NCBI RefSeq assembly: GCF_009223885.1 | Contig: NZ_CP045144.1 | Location: 2,220,001 to 2,284,000, forward strand | Source: Ancylobacter sp. TS-1 | Lineage (GTDB): Bacteria; Pseudomonadota; Alphaproteobacteria; Rhizobiales; Xanthobacteraceae | DNA length: 64,000 nucleotides | Direction of reading: 5' to 3' | Part shown: positions 40,732 to 49,166 of the stretch, in pieces | Numbering within the stretch: position 1 is the first letter of the stretch | Layout of the letters: the number at the start of each line of letters is the position of its first letter | The notes under the pieces: model-generated | What the model was told of the DNA's origin: nothing | What the model saw: only the letters and a program-made list of their open reading frames with translations | Databases searched by the model: none | Translations under genes and position numbers: made by a program

Positions 40732-41403
40732 TCAGCCGGGCGCCTCCTCCTTGGACGCCTGCGGCCAGCGGGCCAGCGCCTCGTGCCCCGCCGGGGTGAG
40801 GGCGTAGACGCCGCGCTCGGCGCGGACGAACCAGCCATAGACATTGTCCAGCAGGATCTTGCCGGCATCGGGCGCGGTGGCGCGCAGGTCGCGCGGGCGC
40901 GCCGGCCCGGCGACAAGCGCGGCGGCGCAGGCCAGTGCCTGCTGGCGATAGGCGGTCATGATCGGCACCCGCGAGCCGCCGCCCACCGCCGGATCGCCCT
41001 GCCGCCGCTTGTGCTCCGCCACCAGCCTTGAGCGCCGACGCGGGTCCTTGCGCGGCATCGGCGCGTCCGGGGCGACGATAATCGTCACCTCGCCTTCCGG
41101 CGAGACGGCGAGCATGCCGAAGCCGAGCCGGCGGCAGAGATTGCGGAAGCGCGAATCGCTCTCGCGACCCTTGCCGCGCAGCGAGGCCCGCGCCGCCAGC
41201 CACACCTCGTCGCCGGCGCCGGCGCGGTCGACCGCCTGCAGCACAAGCTCCAGATTGAAGCTGAGCTTCAGTTCGCCGATCACCACCAGCGGCACCGCGT
41301 CGTCCGACAGCGCCACCAGATCGCAGCCGCCGATCTCCCCCTTCACGGCGAAGCCGCGTTCTTCGAGGAACCGTTTGATCGGTAGATAGAGCGAGGTTTC
41401 CAG
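40732..41403 (-). CDS. DUF2161 / PD-(D/E)XK-like protein with no ordinary start codon
   Basis: A 223-residue reading frame if started at CTG 41403. The conserved N-terminus ([32 protein letters not shown]) followed by [23 protein letters not shown] fits DUF2161, a family with a putative nuclease core (D...ExK). Immediately upstream in frame the codons are GTA-ACG-GCG-CTG, so no ATG, GTG or TTG exists near the natural N-terminus. The GGAG of the upstream gene's last codons is 8 nt from CTG, suggesting coupled initiation. An in-frame ATG at 41562 would add a 53-residue arginine-rich extension that does not look like protein. Confidence 0.7.
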   Translation of the reverse strand: METSLYLPIKRFLEERGFAVKGEIGGCDLVALSDDAVPLVVIGELKLSFNLELVLQAVDRAGAGDEVWLAARASLRGKGRESDSRFRNLCRRLGFGMLAVSPEGEVTIIVAPDAPMPRKDPRRRSRLVAEHKRRQGDPAVGGGSRVPIMTAYRQQALACAAALVAGPARPRDLRATAPDAGKILLDNVYGWFVRAERGVYALTPAGHEALARWPQASKEEAPG

Positions 41404-41408
41404 CGCCG

Positions 41409-42098
41409 TTACTCCTGCGGCGCCCGGCCGTCCGGCCTGACGGCGAGCCAGATGACATGCCGCGCCCCGCTCTTGCCATGGGCGCGCACCCGCGCCTCCT
41501 CGACCGCGAAGCCGGCCCGGCGCAGGCGTGCGGTGAAGCCGCTGTCCGGCGCCGAGGACCACACCGCCAGCACGCCACCGGGGCGCAGGGCCGCGCGCGC
41601 GGCGCCGAGCCCGGCGGGGCTGTAGAGCCCGTCATTGGCCGCCCGGGTTAGCCCGCCCGGCCCGTTGTCGACATCGAGCAGGATGGCGTCATAGCTCCCC
41701 CGCCCGTCGCGGATCGCCCCGGCGACGTCGCCTTCATGCAGGCTCACGCGGGGATCGGTCAGGCTGTCGCCGAAAATCGCCGCCATCGGCCCGCGCGCCC
41801 AGGCGATGACCGCCGGCACCAGCTCCGCCACCACGATCTGCGCGTCGGCACCCACCTCACCGAGCGCGGCGCGCAGGGTGAAGCCCATGCCGAGCCCGCC
41901 GATCAGCAGCCGCAGCGCCGGGCGCGGGCCGAGCCGCGCGCAGGCCAGCGTGGCCAGCGCCTGCTCGGAGCCGCTGAGGCGGCTGTTCATCAGCTCGGTG
42001 GCGCCCGCCATGATGGAGAATTCGTCGCCCCGCCGCTTGAGGCGCAGCTCGCCCCCGTCGGGCACTTGGGCGGTATCGAGCAGGATCCAGGGAATCAT
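41409..42098 (-). CDS. Spermidine-synthase-like SAM-dependent protein
   Basis: A 229-residue Rossmann-fold protein. RLLIGGLGMGFTLRAAL is the S-adenosylmethionine (or decarboxylated SAM) glycine-rich loop, VVAELVPAVIAWARGP the following acidic strand, and YDAILLDVDNGPGG the Asp-containing strand. It lacks the amine-binding N-terminal barrel of true spermidine synthases, so it may be a methyltransferase-like relative. ATG 42098 is chosen because the frame's upstream codons are unlike protein. Its stop (TAA, 41409) lies 5 bp from the proposed DUF2161 start, implying coupling. Confidence 0.78.
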   Translation of the reverse strand: MIPWILLDTAQVPDGGELRLKRRGDEFSIMAGATELMNSRLSGSEQALATLACARLGPRPALRLLIGGLGMGFTLRAALGEVGADAQIVVAELVPAVIAWARGPMAAIFGDSLTDPRVSLHEGDVAGAIRDGRGSYDAILLDVDNGPGGLTRAANDGLYSPAGLGAARAALRPGGVLAVWSSAPDSGFTARLRRAGFAVEEARVRAHGKSGARHVIWLAVRPDGRAPQE

Positions 42099-42165
42099 CG
42101 GGCCATCCGGGGCAAGGGCTGCCCTTCGGTAGCGCCGATCGCGGAGCGGGGACAAGGCCCGGCGG

Positions 42166-43041
42166 TCATACCCCCGCCCGACGTCGCGCCTCGTCCGGCG
42201 TCATCCCCCGCGCCCGCAGCGCGGCGAGGCTTTCCGAGCCGATGGATTTGGAGAGCTTGCGCCCTTCGTCGTCCAGCAGCAGGGAATGGTGGGTGTAGAG
42301 CGGCGCCGGCAGGCCGAGCAGCGCCTGCAACACGCGGTGCACCGAGGTCGCCGCCTTCAGGTCGGCGCCGCGCACCACATGGCTCACGCCCTGAAGCGCA
42401 TCGTCGACGACGACGGCGAGATGATAGGAGGTCGGCACCTCCTTGCGGGCGATCACCACGTCGCCCCAGGCCAGCGGATCGGCGGTGACCGTCTCGCCCT
42501 CGCCCCCGCGCTCCGGCACCTCGCGCCAGTCGAGCGGGCCGCCGCGCGCCCGTGCCAGCGCCGCCGCCCGGCGCATGTCGAGCCGCAGCGCGAAGGGCTC
42601 GCCCGCCGCCGCCCGGCGCGCGCGCTCGGCCTCGTCCGTCGCCACGCGCGGGAAGGGAAACAGCGGCGCCCCGTCCGGGTCATGCGGCCAGTCCGGCCGG
42701 TTCTCCAGCGCGCGGCGTATGTCGCCCCGGCTCTCGAAGCTCGCATAGACGAGGCCCATCGCCTCCAGCCGCGCCAGCGCGGCGGCGTGTTCGGCCAGAT
42801 GCTCCGACTGCCGGCGCACCGGCCGCTCCCAGTCGAGGCCGAGCCAGCCGAGGTCCTCATGGATGGCGGCCTCATAGTCCGGCCGGCAGCGCGTGGCGTC
42901 GATATCCTCGATGCGCAGCAGCAGCCGCCCGCCGGCGGCCTCCGCCATCGCGGCGTTCAGCAGCGCCGAGCGCGCATGGCCGAGATGCAGCAGCCCGTTC
43001 GGGCTCGGCGCGAAGCGGAAGACGGGGCGGGGGGCGGACAT
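42166..43041 (-). CDS. gluQ: Glutamyl-Q tRNA(Asp) synthetase
   Basis: A 291-residue paralogue of glutamyl-tRNA synthetase that lacks the anticodon-binding domain and glutamylates queuosine in tRNA-Asp. FAPSPNGLLHLGHARSAL is the HIGH signature region, RIEDIDATRCRP the next block, THHSLLLDDEGRKLSKS the KMSKS-like loop (KLSKS). The size (about 300 residues) and absence of the C-terminal helical domain separate it from GltX. ATG 43041 is chosen from family alignment; the frame opens at 43077. Confidence 0.9.
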   Translation of the reverse strand: MSAPRPVFRFAPSPNGLLHLGHARSALLNAAMAEAAGGRLLLRIEDIDATRCRPDYEAAIHEDLGWLGLDWERPVRRQSEHLAEHAAALARLEAMGLVYASFESRGDIRRALENRPDWPHDPDGAPLFPFPRVATDEAERARRAAAGEPFALRLDMRRAAALARARGGPLDWREVPERGGEGETVTADPLAWGDVVIARKEVPTSYHLAVVVDDALQGVSHVVRGADLKAATSVHRVLQALLGLPAPLYTHHSLLLDDEGRKLSKSIGSESLAALRARGMTPDEARRRAGV

Positions 43042-43078
43042 AGCAGGAGAGAATACCGGCGGGGCGGCGACGTCCACC

Positions 43079-43197
43079 CGTCATGCTGAGGTGCCGGCCG
43101 GGACGGCCGGCCTCGAAGCACGCAGGCGTGGGCGACCAGGCTCGCATCAGCGACCTGCGTCCTTCGAGGCGCGCGTCGCGCGCGCCTCAGGATGACG
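43079..43197. repeat. Second family of palindromic intergenic repeat (RIME-like)
   Basis: A 119-bp element framed by CGTCATGCTGAGGTGC at one end and GCGCGCCTCAGGATGACG at the other, with internal hairpins CCGGCC-GGGAC-GGCCGG and GCGCGCGTCGCGCGCGC, plus CTCGAAG and CTTCGAG in opposite orientation. It differs from the CGTCATCCCGG family at 28576, 32042, 33982 and 39271. It resembles the rhizobial CTGAGG...CCTCAGGATGACG elements by composition. It fills the gap between gluQ and sdhB. Confidence 0.75.
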
Positions 43198-43232
43198 TCG
43201 GCGCCCTGACGCGGTAGGGCCGGCAGGCCGCC

Positions 43233-44015
43233 TCAGAACTGGCGCGCCACCATCATCTTCTTGATCTCGGCGATCGCCTTGGCCGGGTTCAGCCCCTTCG
43301 GGCAGGCCTTGGCGCAGTTCATGATGGTGTGGCAGCGATAGAGCCGGAACGGGTCTTCCAGATCGTCGAGCCGGTCGCCGGTGGCTTCGTCGCGGCTGTC
43401 GATCAGCCAGCGATAGGCCTGAAGCAGCGCCGCCGGGCCGAGATAGCGGTCGCCATTCCACCAGTAGCTCGGGCAGGAGGTCGAGCAGCAGGCGCACAGG
43501 ATGCACTCGTAGAGACCGTCGAGCTTCTCGCGGTCGCCGCGCGCCTGCCGCCACTCCTTCTCGGGGGCGGGCGTCTCGGTGTGCAGCCAGGGCTCGACCG
43601 AGGCGTGCTGGGCGTAGAACTGGGTGAGGTCCGGCACCAGGTCCTTCACCACAGGCATGTGCGGCAGCGGGTAGATCTTCACCGACGAGGCCGTCACGTC
43701 GTCCATGCTCTTGAGGCAGGCCAGCGTGTTGGTACCGTCGATGTTCATCGCGCAGGAGCCGCAGATGCCCTCGCGGCAGGAGCGGCGGAAGGTCAGCGTC
43801 GGGTCGATGATGTTCTTGATGTAGATGAGCCCGTCCAGCACCATCGGCCCGCAATCGTCGCGGTCGACATAATAGGTGTCGACGCTCGGATTCTTCCCGT
43901 CATCCGGGTTCCAGCGGTAGATCTTGTACTCGGTCAGCCGGTTGGCGCCGGCGGGCTTGGGCCACACCTTGCCTTCGACAAGCTGAGAGTTCTTCGGCAG
44001 GGTAAGCTGGACCAT
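43233..44015 (-). CDS. sdhB: Succinate dehydrogenase iron-sulfur subunit
   Basis: A 260-residue electron-transfer subunit of complex II. The 2Fe-2S ligands are in [21 protein letters not shown], the 4Fe-4S ligands in [16 protein letters not shown], and the 3Fe-4S ligands in [17 protein letters not shown] 44015 fits family length. It is the last gene of the sdh operon, but is separated from sdhA by the unknown membrane-protein gene at 44041-44499, which is not the usual sdhA-sdhB adjacency. Confidence 0.97.
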   Translation of the reverse strand: MVQLTLPKNSQLVEGKVWPKPAGANRLTEYKIYRWNPDDGKNPSVDTYYVDRDDCGPMVLDGLIYIKNIIDPTLTFRRSCREGICGSCAMNIDGTNTLACLKSMDDVTASSVKIYPLPHMPVVKDLVPDLTQFYAQHASVEPWLHTETPAPEKEWRQARGDREKLDGLYECILCACCSTSCPSYWWNGDRYLGPAALLQAYRWLIDSRDEATGDRLDDLEDPFRLYRCHTIMNCAKACPKGLNPAKAIAEIKKMMVARQF

Positions 44016-44040
44016 CTCTCTACCTTCGCCAATATGCTCT

Positions 44041-44499
44041 TTATCTCTTCGCTGTCGCCGCACCGAAATAATAGGCAACGACCGCCGTAAACGCCTGAGC
44101 CATAAAGGCAGGCAACTCAGCCTTGGCCGGATTGCTGGCCTTGAATATGATGATGCCTGAAAACACGATAAGACAGAGCGTTATCAGAGCCGGCATTCCG
44201 AAAAGCGCAAACTCCCGAAACGTGAACCGAGGCTCGACTTTTCGCTCGTCCAGTATTCTCTGTATATTACTTTTGATGAAGCTTTTTTCGACGATTATAG
44301 TGACAATGTCTTCTTCTATTCTTGATACATTCTCGGAATGAGCGACGGCGACCAGCCGGGAATCGCGCTTCGATTCGGGGCTCCGGTTCTTCGAGAACAC
44401 GAACAACAGAGCGATGATCGAGCAGACCACGGCGGTAAGCGCCGCCGCCGAAACGTAGATATTGCTGACAGCGAGTTGAACCAGCTCCTGATACCACAT
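44041..44499 (-). CDS. Unknown three-helix membrane protein inserted between sdhA and sdhB
   Basis: A 152-residue protein starting at ATG 44499 with an AGGGGG site upstream. Hydrophobic segments are at about residues 12-35 ([20 protein letters not shown]), 96-120 ([23 protein letters not shown]) and 130-148 (ending [13 protein letters not shown]). A polar, charged loop rich in E, R, S and I lies between the first two and could be helical. Its DNA is obviously lower in GC and uses codons such as ATA, TTA and TCT more than its sdh neighbours, a sign of recent acquisition. It sits 113 bp after sdhA and 25 bp before sdhB. I do not recognise the family. It is not SdhE (a 90-residue soluble assembly factor). 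Confidence 0.75.
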   Translation of the reverse strand: MWYQELVQLAVSNIYVSAAALTAVVCSIIALLFVFSKNRSPESKRDSRLVAVAHSENVSRIEEDIVTIIVEKSFIKSNIQRILDERKVEPRFTFREFALFGMPALITLCLIVFSGIIIFKASNPAKAELPAFMAQAFTAVVAYYFGAATAKR

Positions 44500-44612
44500 G
44501 CTCCGCCCCCTAGCGTTGAGTAGAGGCCGGCCCGCATAGTGCCGTGGCTGAAAGGGGCCGCCCCCTATCATCATACGGCTGGACAAGAGCTGCTCACAAC
44601 CCTGAGTTATCA

Positions 44613-46448
44613 TCAGTACACCCGCTTGCGCGGCTCGATGTACTGGATGTCGTTCGACAGCGTGTAGGTGTGCACCGGGCGCTCGTCGAGGCGCACGCTC
44701 TGCTTCTCAAAATCCACGAAGGCCAGCGTGTGCTTCATCCAGTTGGCGTCGTCGCGCTCGGGGAAATCCTCGCGCGCATGGGCGCCGCGGCTCTCGGTGC
44801 GGGCGGCGGCGCTTTCCATCGTCACCGTCGCGAGCGCGATCAGGTTGTCATACTCAAGTGTCTCGATGAGGTCGGAGTTCCAGATCAGCGAGCGGTCGGT
44901 GACGTCGATGTCGCTGGTGCCGGCGAACACGTCGGCGATCAGCTTGCGGCCCTCCTCCAGCACCTCGCCGGTGCGGTAGACCGCGCAGTTGTTCTGCATC
45001 ACCTTCTGCATGGAGAGGCGCAGCTCGGCGGTCGGGGTGCCGCCATGGGCGTTGCGGAAATGGTCGAGGCGCGAGAGCGCCAGCTCGGCGGAGTCCGACG
45101 GCAGCTCAGGCTGCTTGTCGCCGGGGGTCAGCAGTTCGGCGCAGCGCAGCGCCGCCGCGCGGCCGAACACCACGAGGTCGGTCAGCGAGTTGGAGCCGAG
45201 GCGGTTGGCGCCGTGGATCGACACGCAGGCGCATTCGCCCACCGCCATCAGGCCCGGCACCACATGGTCGGGATTGCCGGCCTTCTTGGTGACGACCTCG
45301 CCGTGGAAGTTGGTCGGGATGCCGCCCATGTTGTAGTGGACGGTCGGCAGCACCGGGATCGGCTCCTTGGTCACGTCGACGCCGGCGAAGATCTTCGCGC
45401 TCTCGGAAATGCCCGGCAGGCGCTCATGCAGGATCGCCGGGTCGAGATGGTCGAGGTGCAGGTAGATGTGGTCCTTGTTCTTGCCGACGCCGCGGCCCTC
45501 GCGGATCTCCATGGTCATGGAGCGCGAGACGACGTCGCGCGAGGCGAGGTCCTTGGCGGACGGCGCGTAGCGCTCCATGAAGCGCTCGCCGTCCGAATTG
45601 GTGAGATAGCCGCCCTCGCCGCGCGCGCCCTCGGTGATCAGGCAGCCCGAGCCGTAGATGCCGGTCGGGTGGAACTGCACGAACTCCATGTCCTGCAGCG
45701 GCAGGCCGGCGCGCAGCACCATGGCGTTGCCGTCGCCGGTGCAGGTATGGGCGCTGGTCGCGGAGAAATAGGCGCGGCCATAGCCGCCGGTGGCGAGAAT
45801 CACGGTCTGCGCGCGGAAGCGGTGCAGCGTGCCGTCGTCCATCTTCAGCGCGACGATGCCGCGGCAGCGGCCGTCATCGTCCATGATCAGGTCAAGCGCG
45901 AAATACTCGATGAAGAACTCGGCCGAATGCTTCAGCGCGGCGCCGTAGAGCGTGTGCAGGATGGCGTGGCCGGTGCGGTCGGCGGCGGCGCAGGTGCGCT
46001 GCGCCGGGCTCTTGCCGTATTCCACCGTCATGCCGCCGAACGGGCGCTGGTAGATCTTGCCTTCCTCGGTGCGCGAGAAGGGCACGCCCCAGTGCTCGAG
46101 CTCGTAGACGGCGGCGGGGGCATGGCGCACCAGATATTCGATGGCGTCCTGGTCGCCCAGCCAGTCCGACCCCTTCACGGTGTCGTACATGTGGAAGCGC
46201 CAGTCGTCGGTGCCCATATTGCCGAGCGAGGCGGCGATGCCGCCCTGCGCCGCGACAGTGTGCGAGCGGGTGGGGAACACCTTGGTCACGCAGGCGGTGC
46301 GCAGCCCGGCCTCCGAGCAGCCCACGACGGCGCGCAGGCCGGCGCCGCCGGCTCCCACCACGACGACGTCATAGGTGTGATCGGTGATCGGGTAGGCGGC
46401 GCGCGCCGCGCCGTTGGAAGCGCCATTGGCGGAAGTCGTCCCGGCCAT
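44613..46448 (-). CDS. sdhA: Succinate dehydrogenase flavoprotein subunit
   Basis: A 611-residue FAD subunit. [13 protein letters not shown] (residues 28-40) is the dinucleotide fold, and His63 in [10 protein letters not shown] is the covalent FAD site. [32 protein letters not shown] and [12 protein letters not shown] are catalytic-site blocks, and [10 protein letters not shown] contains the substrate-proton relay Arg. It oxidises succinate to fumarate. ATG 46448 leaves a 20-residue Ala/Ser-rich leader typical of alphaproteobacterial SdhA. It follows sdhD by 6 bp. Confidence 0.97.
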   Translation of the reverse strand: MAGTTSANGASNGAARAAYPITDHTYDVVVVGAGGAGLRAVVGCSEAGLRTACVTKVFPTRSHTVAAQGGIAASLGNMGTDDWRFHMYDTVKGSDWLGDQDAIEYLVRHAPAAVYELEHWGVPFSRTEEGKIYQRPFGGMTVEYGKSPAQRTCAAADRTGHAILHTLYGAALKHSAEFFIEYFALDLIMDDDGRCRGIVALKMDDGTLHRFRAQTVILATGGYGRAYFSATSAHTCTGDGNAMVLRAGLPLQDMEFVQFHPTGIYGSGCLITEGARGEGGYLTNSDGERFMERYAPSAKDLASRDVVSRSMTMEIREGRGVGKNKDHIYLHLDHLDPAILHERLPGISESAKIFAGVDVTKEPIPVLPTVHYNMGGIPTNFHGEVVTKKAGNPDHVVPGLMAVGECACVSIHGANRLGSNSLTDLVVFGRAAALRCAELLTPGDKQPELPSDSAELALSRLDHFRNAHGGTPTAELRLSMQKVMQNNCAVYRTGEVLEEGRKLIADVFAGTSDIDVTDRSLIWNSDLIETLEYDNLIALATVTMESAAARTESRGAHAREDFPERDDANWMKHTLAFVDFEKQSVRLDERPVHTYTLSNDIQYIEPRKRVY

Positions 46449-46454
46449 GGTCTG

Positions 46455-46853
46455 TCAGCCTCCGAAACTGATCTTGAGGATGGCGAAGGCGCCGGCCAGC
46501 CCGACCGCCGTCGTGAAGAAGGTGTTGGCGACCAGCGCGAGCACCTTGGCCCCCTCGTGATGGACATAGTCCTCGATCACCACCTGCATGCCGAGGCGCA
46601 TGTGCATCGTCACCGAGAGCAGCAGCAGCAGCAGCACGATGGCCACCAGCGGATGACCGAGCGTCGCCACCGTCGCCGCGTAGCCGCTGCCGGCCACGCA
46701 GATGAGGATCGGCAGCGCGATGACGAGGAGGATGAGATTGCCGAGCGCGGTGACGCGCTGGAGCCAGAAATGGCCGGTGCCGGAGCGGGCCGAGCCGAGG
46801 CCGGCGACCCGGCGGCGCGGCGTGCGCAGCGAAGAACCCGGAGTTGCGCTCAT
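46455..46853 (-). CDS. sdhD: Succinate dehydrogenase membrane anchor subunit
   Basis: A 132-residue three-helix protein. [15 protein letters not shown] sequence ([22 protein letters not shown]) carries the histidine that binds heme b and the conserved Asp-Tyr of the quinone site. The N-terminal 25 residues are basic and cytoplasmic ([20 protein letters not shown], with the conserved G-T-x-H-F/W). It anchors SdhAB and reduces ubiquinone together with SdhC. It begins 4 nt after the sdhC stop. Confidence 0.93.
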   Translation of the reverse strand: MSATPGSSLRTPRRRVAGLGSARSGTGHFWLQRVTALGNLILLVIALPILICVAGSGYAATVATLGHPLVAIVLLLLLLSVTMHMRLGMQVVIEDYVHHEGAKVLALVANTFFTTAVGLAGAFAILKISFGG

Positions 46854-46857
46854 CGCG

Positions 46858-47250
46858 TCAGCCCTTCACCAGCCAGATGACGATCCACAGCAGCACCGTC
46901 AGGCCGATCGACCCGCCGATGGTGGCGCGGGCCAGAACCTCGCGCCATTCGGGGCCGAAGCCGGCGCCGGTGTCCCAGACGAAGTGGCGTACGCCGCCCA
47001 GCGTGTGGTGGATCAGCGCCCAGCTGTAGCCGACCAGCACGAGGAGGCCGAGCCAGCTGCCGAACAGCCCGTTCACCAGGCCGAAGGCCTGCTCCGAGCT
47101 TGCCACGGCGATGAGCCAGATCACCAGCAAAAGCGTGCCGAAATACAGCGCCACGCCGGTGATTCGATGGACGATGGACATCATCATCGTCAGCATCGGC
47201 CGGTAAATCTGCAGATGTGGGGAAAGGGGCCGCTCGGCCGCTCCTGCCAT
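46858..47250 (-). CDS. sdhC: Succinate dehydrogenase cytochrome b556 subunit
   Basis: A 130-residue three-helix protein starting [20 protein letters not shown], the standard N-terminal block of SdhC, followed by [13 protein letters not shown] (Ser and Arg of the quinone pocket) and [13 protein letters not shown], which includes the heme-ligand His. ATG 47250 is preferred over GTG 47268, which lacks a ribosome site. It is the first gene of the sdhC-D-A-x-B operon. A regulatory region with an inverted repeat lies upstream. Confidence 0.93.
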   Translation of the reverse strand: MAGAAERPLSPHLQIYRPMLTMMMSIVHRITGVALYFGTLLLVIWLIAVASSEQAFGLVNGLFGSWLGLLVLVGYSWALIHHTLGGVRHFVWDTGAGFGPEWREVLARATIGGSIGLTVLLWIVIWLVKG

Positions 47251-47559
47251 GTCGGTGTCCCAGATCACTCAGGAAGATGATGTGTGCGTAGCGGAAACGA
47301 TTGCAGTTCGCAATCATTCCAAAGGTGGCGTCTATCGTTCCTCCCGCAGCGCCCATTGTTCCGGTTGCGCCGCAGCAGGCGCACCCTAGCGCACCGCTTC
47401 CCGGCCCGGCCACCCTCTTTTGCAGAGTTTCGGCCACGTCGACGTGACAGACGAAGCGGCATGGAGACGGGTCATTAACCACCTTTGCCTTTTAATTGTC
47501 CGAAATCGGCTGTCTGAACGGGTTTGGCGCGAAACCCGCCGCGTTCGAGGTTGCGTTCC
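47251..47559. promoter_or_regulatory. Divergent sdhC / esterase spacer with inverted repeat GATTGC-N5-GCAATC
   Basis: 309 bp without a gene. A perfect 6-bp inverted repeat (47299-47304 and 47310-47315, core TTGC-N5-GCAA) lies about 50 bp upstream of sdhC and could bind a metalloregulator, since sdh is iron-controlled in many relatives. The identity of the regulator is not readable. A second AT-richer patch (47474-47502, including TTTTAATTG) near the esterase gene probably belongs to that promoter. Confidence 0.4.
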
Positions 47560-48924
47560 ATGCATTTCGCGAAACCCAGTGTCCTGATCGGCGCATTGAT
47601 CCTGTCCGCCTGCGCCCTGCTCGCGGGGACCGGCGACGCTCGTGCGCAGGCGCGCCGCGCCGCGCCCGACACCGAGCGCACCGTCGCCTCGGGCGGCCTC
47701 AACCGCGAATACATCCTCCACATGCCCCGGGGCGCCGCTGCCTCGCCCGGCCCGCGCCCGCTGGTGATCGCCCTGCACGGCGCGCTGCAGCCGGCCGGCA
47801 TGATGCAGCGCTATCTCGACCTCGACGCGGTCGCCGACCGCGAAGGCTTCGTCGTCGCCTATCCCAAGGGCCTGAACCTGCTGTGGAACGACGGGCGCAG
47901 CTCGATCGCCGGCTTCATCCCGCTGCTCTACAAGCGCGACGATGGCCGCTTCATCGTCGACCTGCTGGACAGGCTCGTCGCCGAGGGGATAGCCGATCCC
48001 TCGCGCGTCTATCTGATGGGCTTCTCCAATGGCGGCTTCCTGACCGCCTACATCGCCTGCCGCTACGCCGACCGTTTCCAGGCCTATGCGACGCTGATGA
48101 TGACGGTGCCGGTCGGCTATTCTGACAGCTGCCGTCCCTCGCGGCCGATACCGATCCTGCTGATGAACGGCACGTACGATCCCATCGTGCCGATGTTCGG
48201 CCGCCCCACCCCCGGCGCCCGGCTGATGTCGGCCAACGCCACCGCCGCGCTGTTCGCCCGCCTCGACGGCTGCGCCAAGCCCGAGATTTCGAGCGCCCCG
48301 CACGCGCGCATCACCCGCTGGAAGCGCTGCGCGCCGGGCGGCGAGGTCGCCTATTACGAGGTCGCCGGCGGCCATCAGCCGCCCTCGCAGTCGACCGGAG
48401 CGGTCGACGCGCTGGCCTCCGTGCTGCTCGGGCCCCGCAGCAGCGGGCTCGACGCGCCCGAGGAGATATGGAGCTTCTTCAAGCGCTATGGCGGCCCCTC
48501 GGCCGCGCCGGTGGCGCCCGAGACCGTCATCGCCGGCCGACCCGCCCAGCCTGCCACCGCCCCGGTTGCCTCCACCTCGGCCGCCCCCACCCCGCCGGCG
48601 CGCCCCGCGCTCGCCCTCGCCTCGACGACCGGGGCGAAGCCGGCCCCGCTCTCCGGCCCCGCGCCGATCCTGCGCAACCCGGATTCTCCGGCCACCGCCT
48701 GGCAGGGCATCGTCCCGACGACGCCGGGCGCGCCGGTGGCGGCGCAGGCCGCCGTTCCCGCGCTGCACCGCCCGCTCGTGGCCGGCGCGCCGATGCCGCT
48801 CCAGTCCGACTTCGTCCGTGCCGGAACCGCGCCGGCGGCCGCGGCGAGCGCCCGCACCACCGTCGCCATGGTGCCGCTGCCGCCGCCCTCCCCGCTGCGG
48901 CGGCGCGCCGCAAGCGTGCAGTAA
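47560..48924 (+). CDS. PHB-depolymerase-family (LpqC-like) secreted esterase
   Basis: A 454-residue exported alpha/beta hydrolase. The signal region is LIGALILSACALLAGTGDARAQ, containing both a possible lipobox (LSAC) and a downstream AxA site, so it is either a lipoprotein or cleaved at AQA. REYILHMPR, PLVIALHGALQ (oxyanion loop) and MGFSNGGFLTAYIAC (G-x-S-x-G nucleophile) identify the family. The catalytic Asp is in MNGTYDPIVP and the His in VAGGHQPPS. The last 140 residues are a Pro/Ala-rich low-complexity tail. It hydrolyses an ester, possibly of polyhydroxyalkanoate or feruloyl type. Confidence 0.82.
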   Translation: MHFAKPSVLIGALILSACALLAGTGDARAQARRAAPDTERTVASGGLNREYILHMPRGAAASPGPRPLVIALHGALQPAGMMQRYLDLDAVADREGFVVAYPKGLNLLWNDGRSSIAGFIPLLYKRDDGRFIVDLLDRLVAEGIADPSRVYLMGFSNGGFLTAYIACRYADRFQAYATLMMTVPVGYSDSCRPSRPIPILLMNGTYDPIVPMFGRPTPGARLMSANATAALFARLDGCAKPEISSAPHARITRWKRCAPGGEVAYYEVAGGHQPPSQSTGAVDALASVLLGPRSSGLDAPEEIWSFFKRYGGPSAAPVAPETVIAGRPAQPATAPVASTSAAPTPPARPALALASTTGAKPAPLSGPAPILRNPDSPATAWQGIVPTTPGAPVAAQAAVPALHRPLVAGAPMPLQSDFVRAGTAPAAAASARTTVAMVPLPPPSPLRRRAASVQ

Positions 48925-49166
48925 TCGCCCACGCCGCCATGCTTTCGCCGTGAGCGCCGGGTCTAGATCCCCGGCCCTGCCCGGAAGGCGATTCGCCGGC
49001 TGGACGGGTTGACGGCCGAGGTTGCCGGCGCCATCGTCGCGACCCGATCCGGCAAGGTATTGCCGAACCATCCGAACAGGTCCGCCCCGGCGGGCTCCAA
49101 GTCGAACAGGGCGTCCGGCGGCGGTCAGCAACCGCAGCAACGGAGCGCCGGGGAACGCGGGGAAGC

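Noticed and set aside
44041..44499. The interposed sdh gene as SdhE, the flavinylation factor
   Set aside because: SdhE is a small soluble protein of about 90 residues with an RGxxE motif; this protein has three transmembrane segments and lacks that motif.
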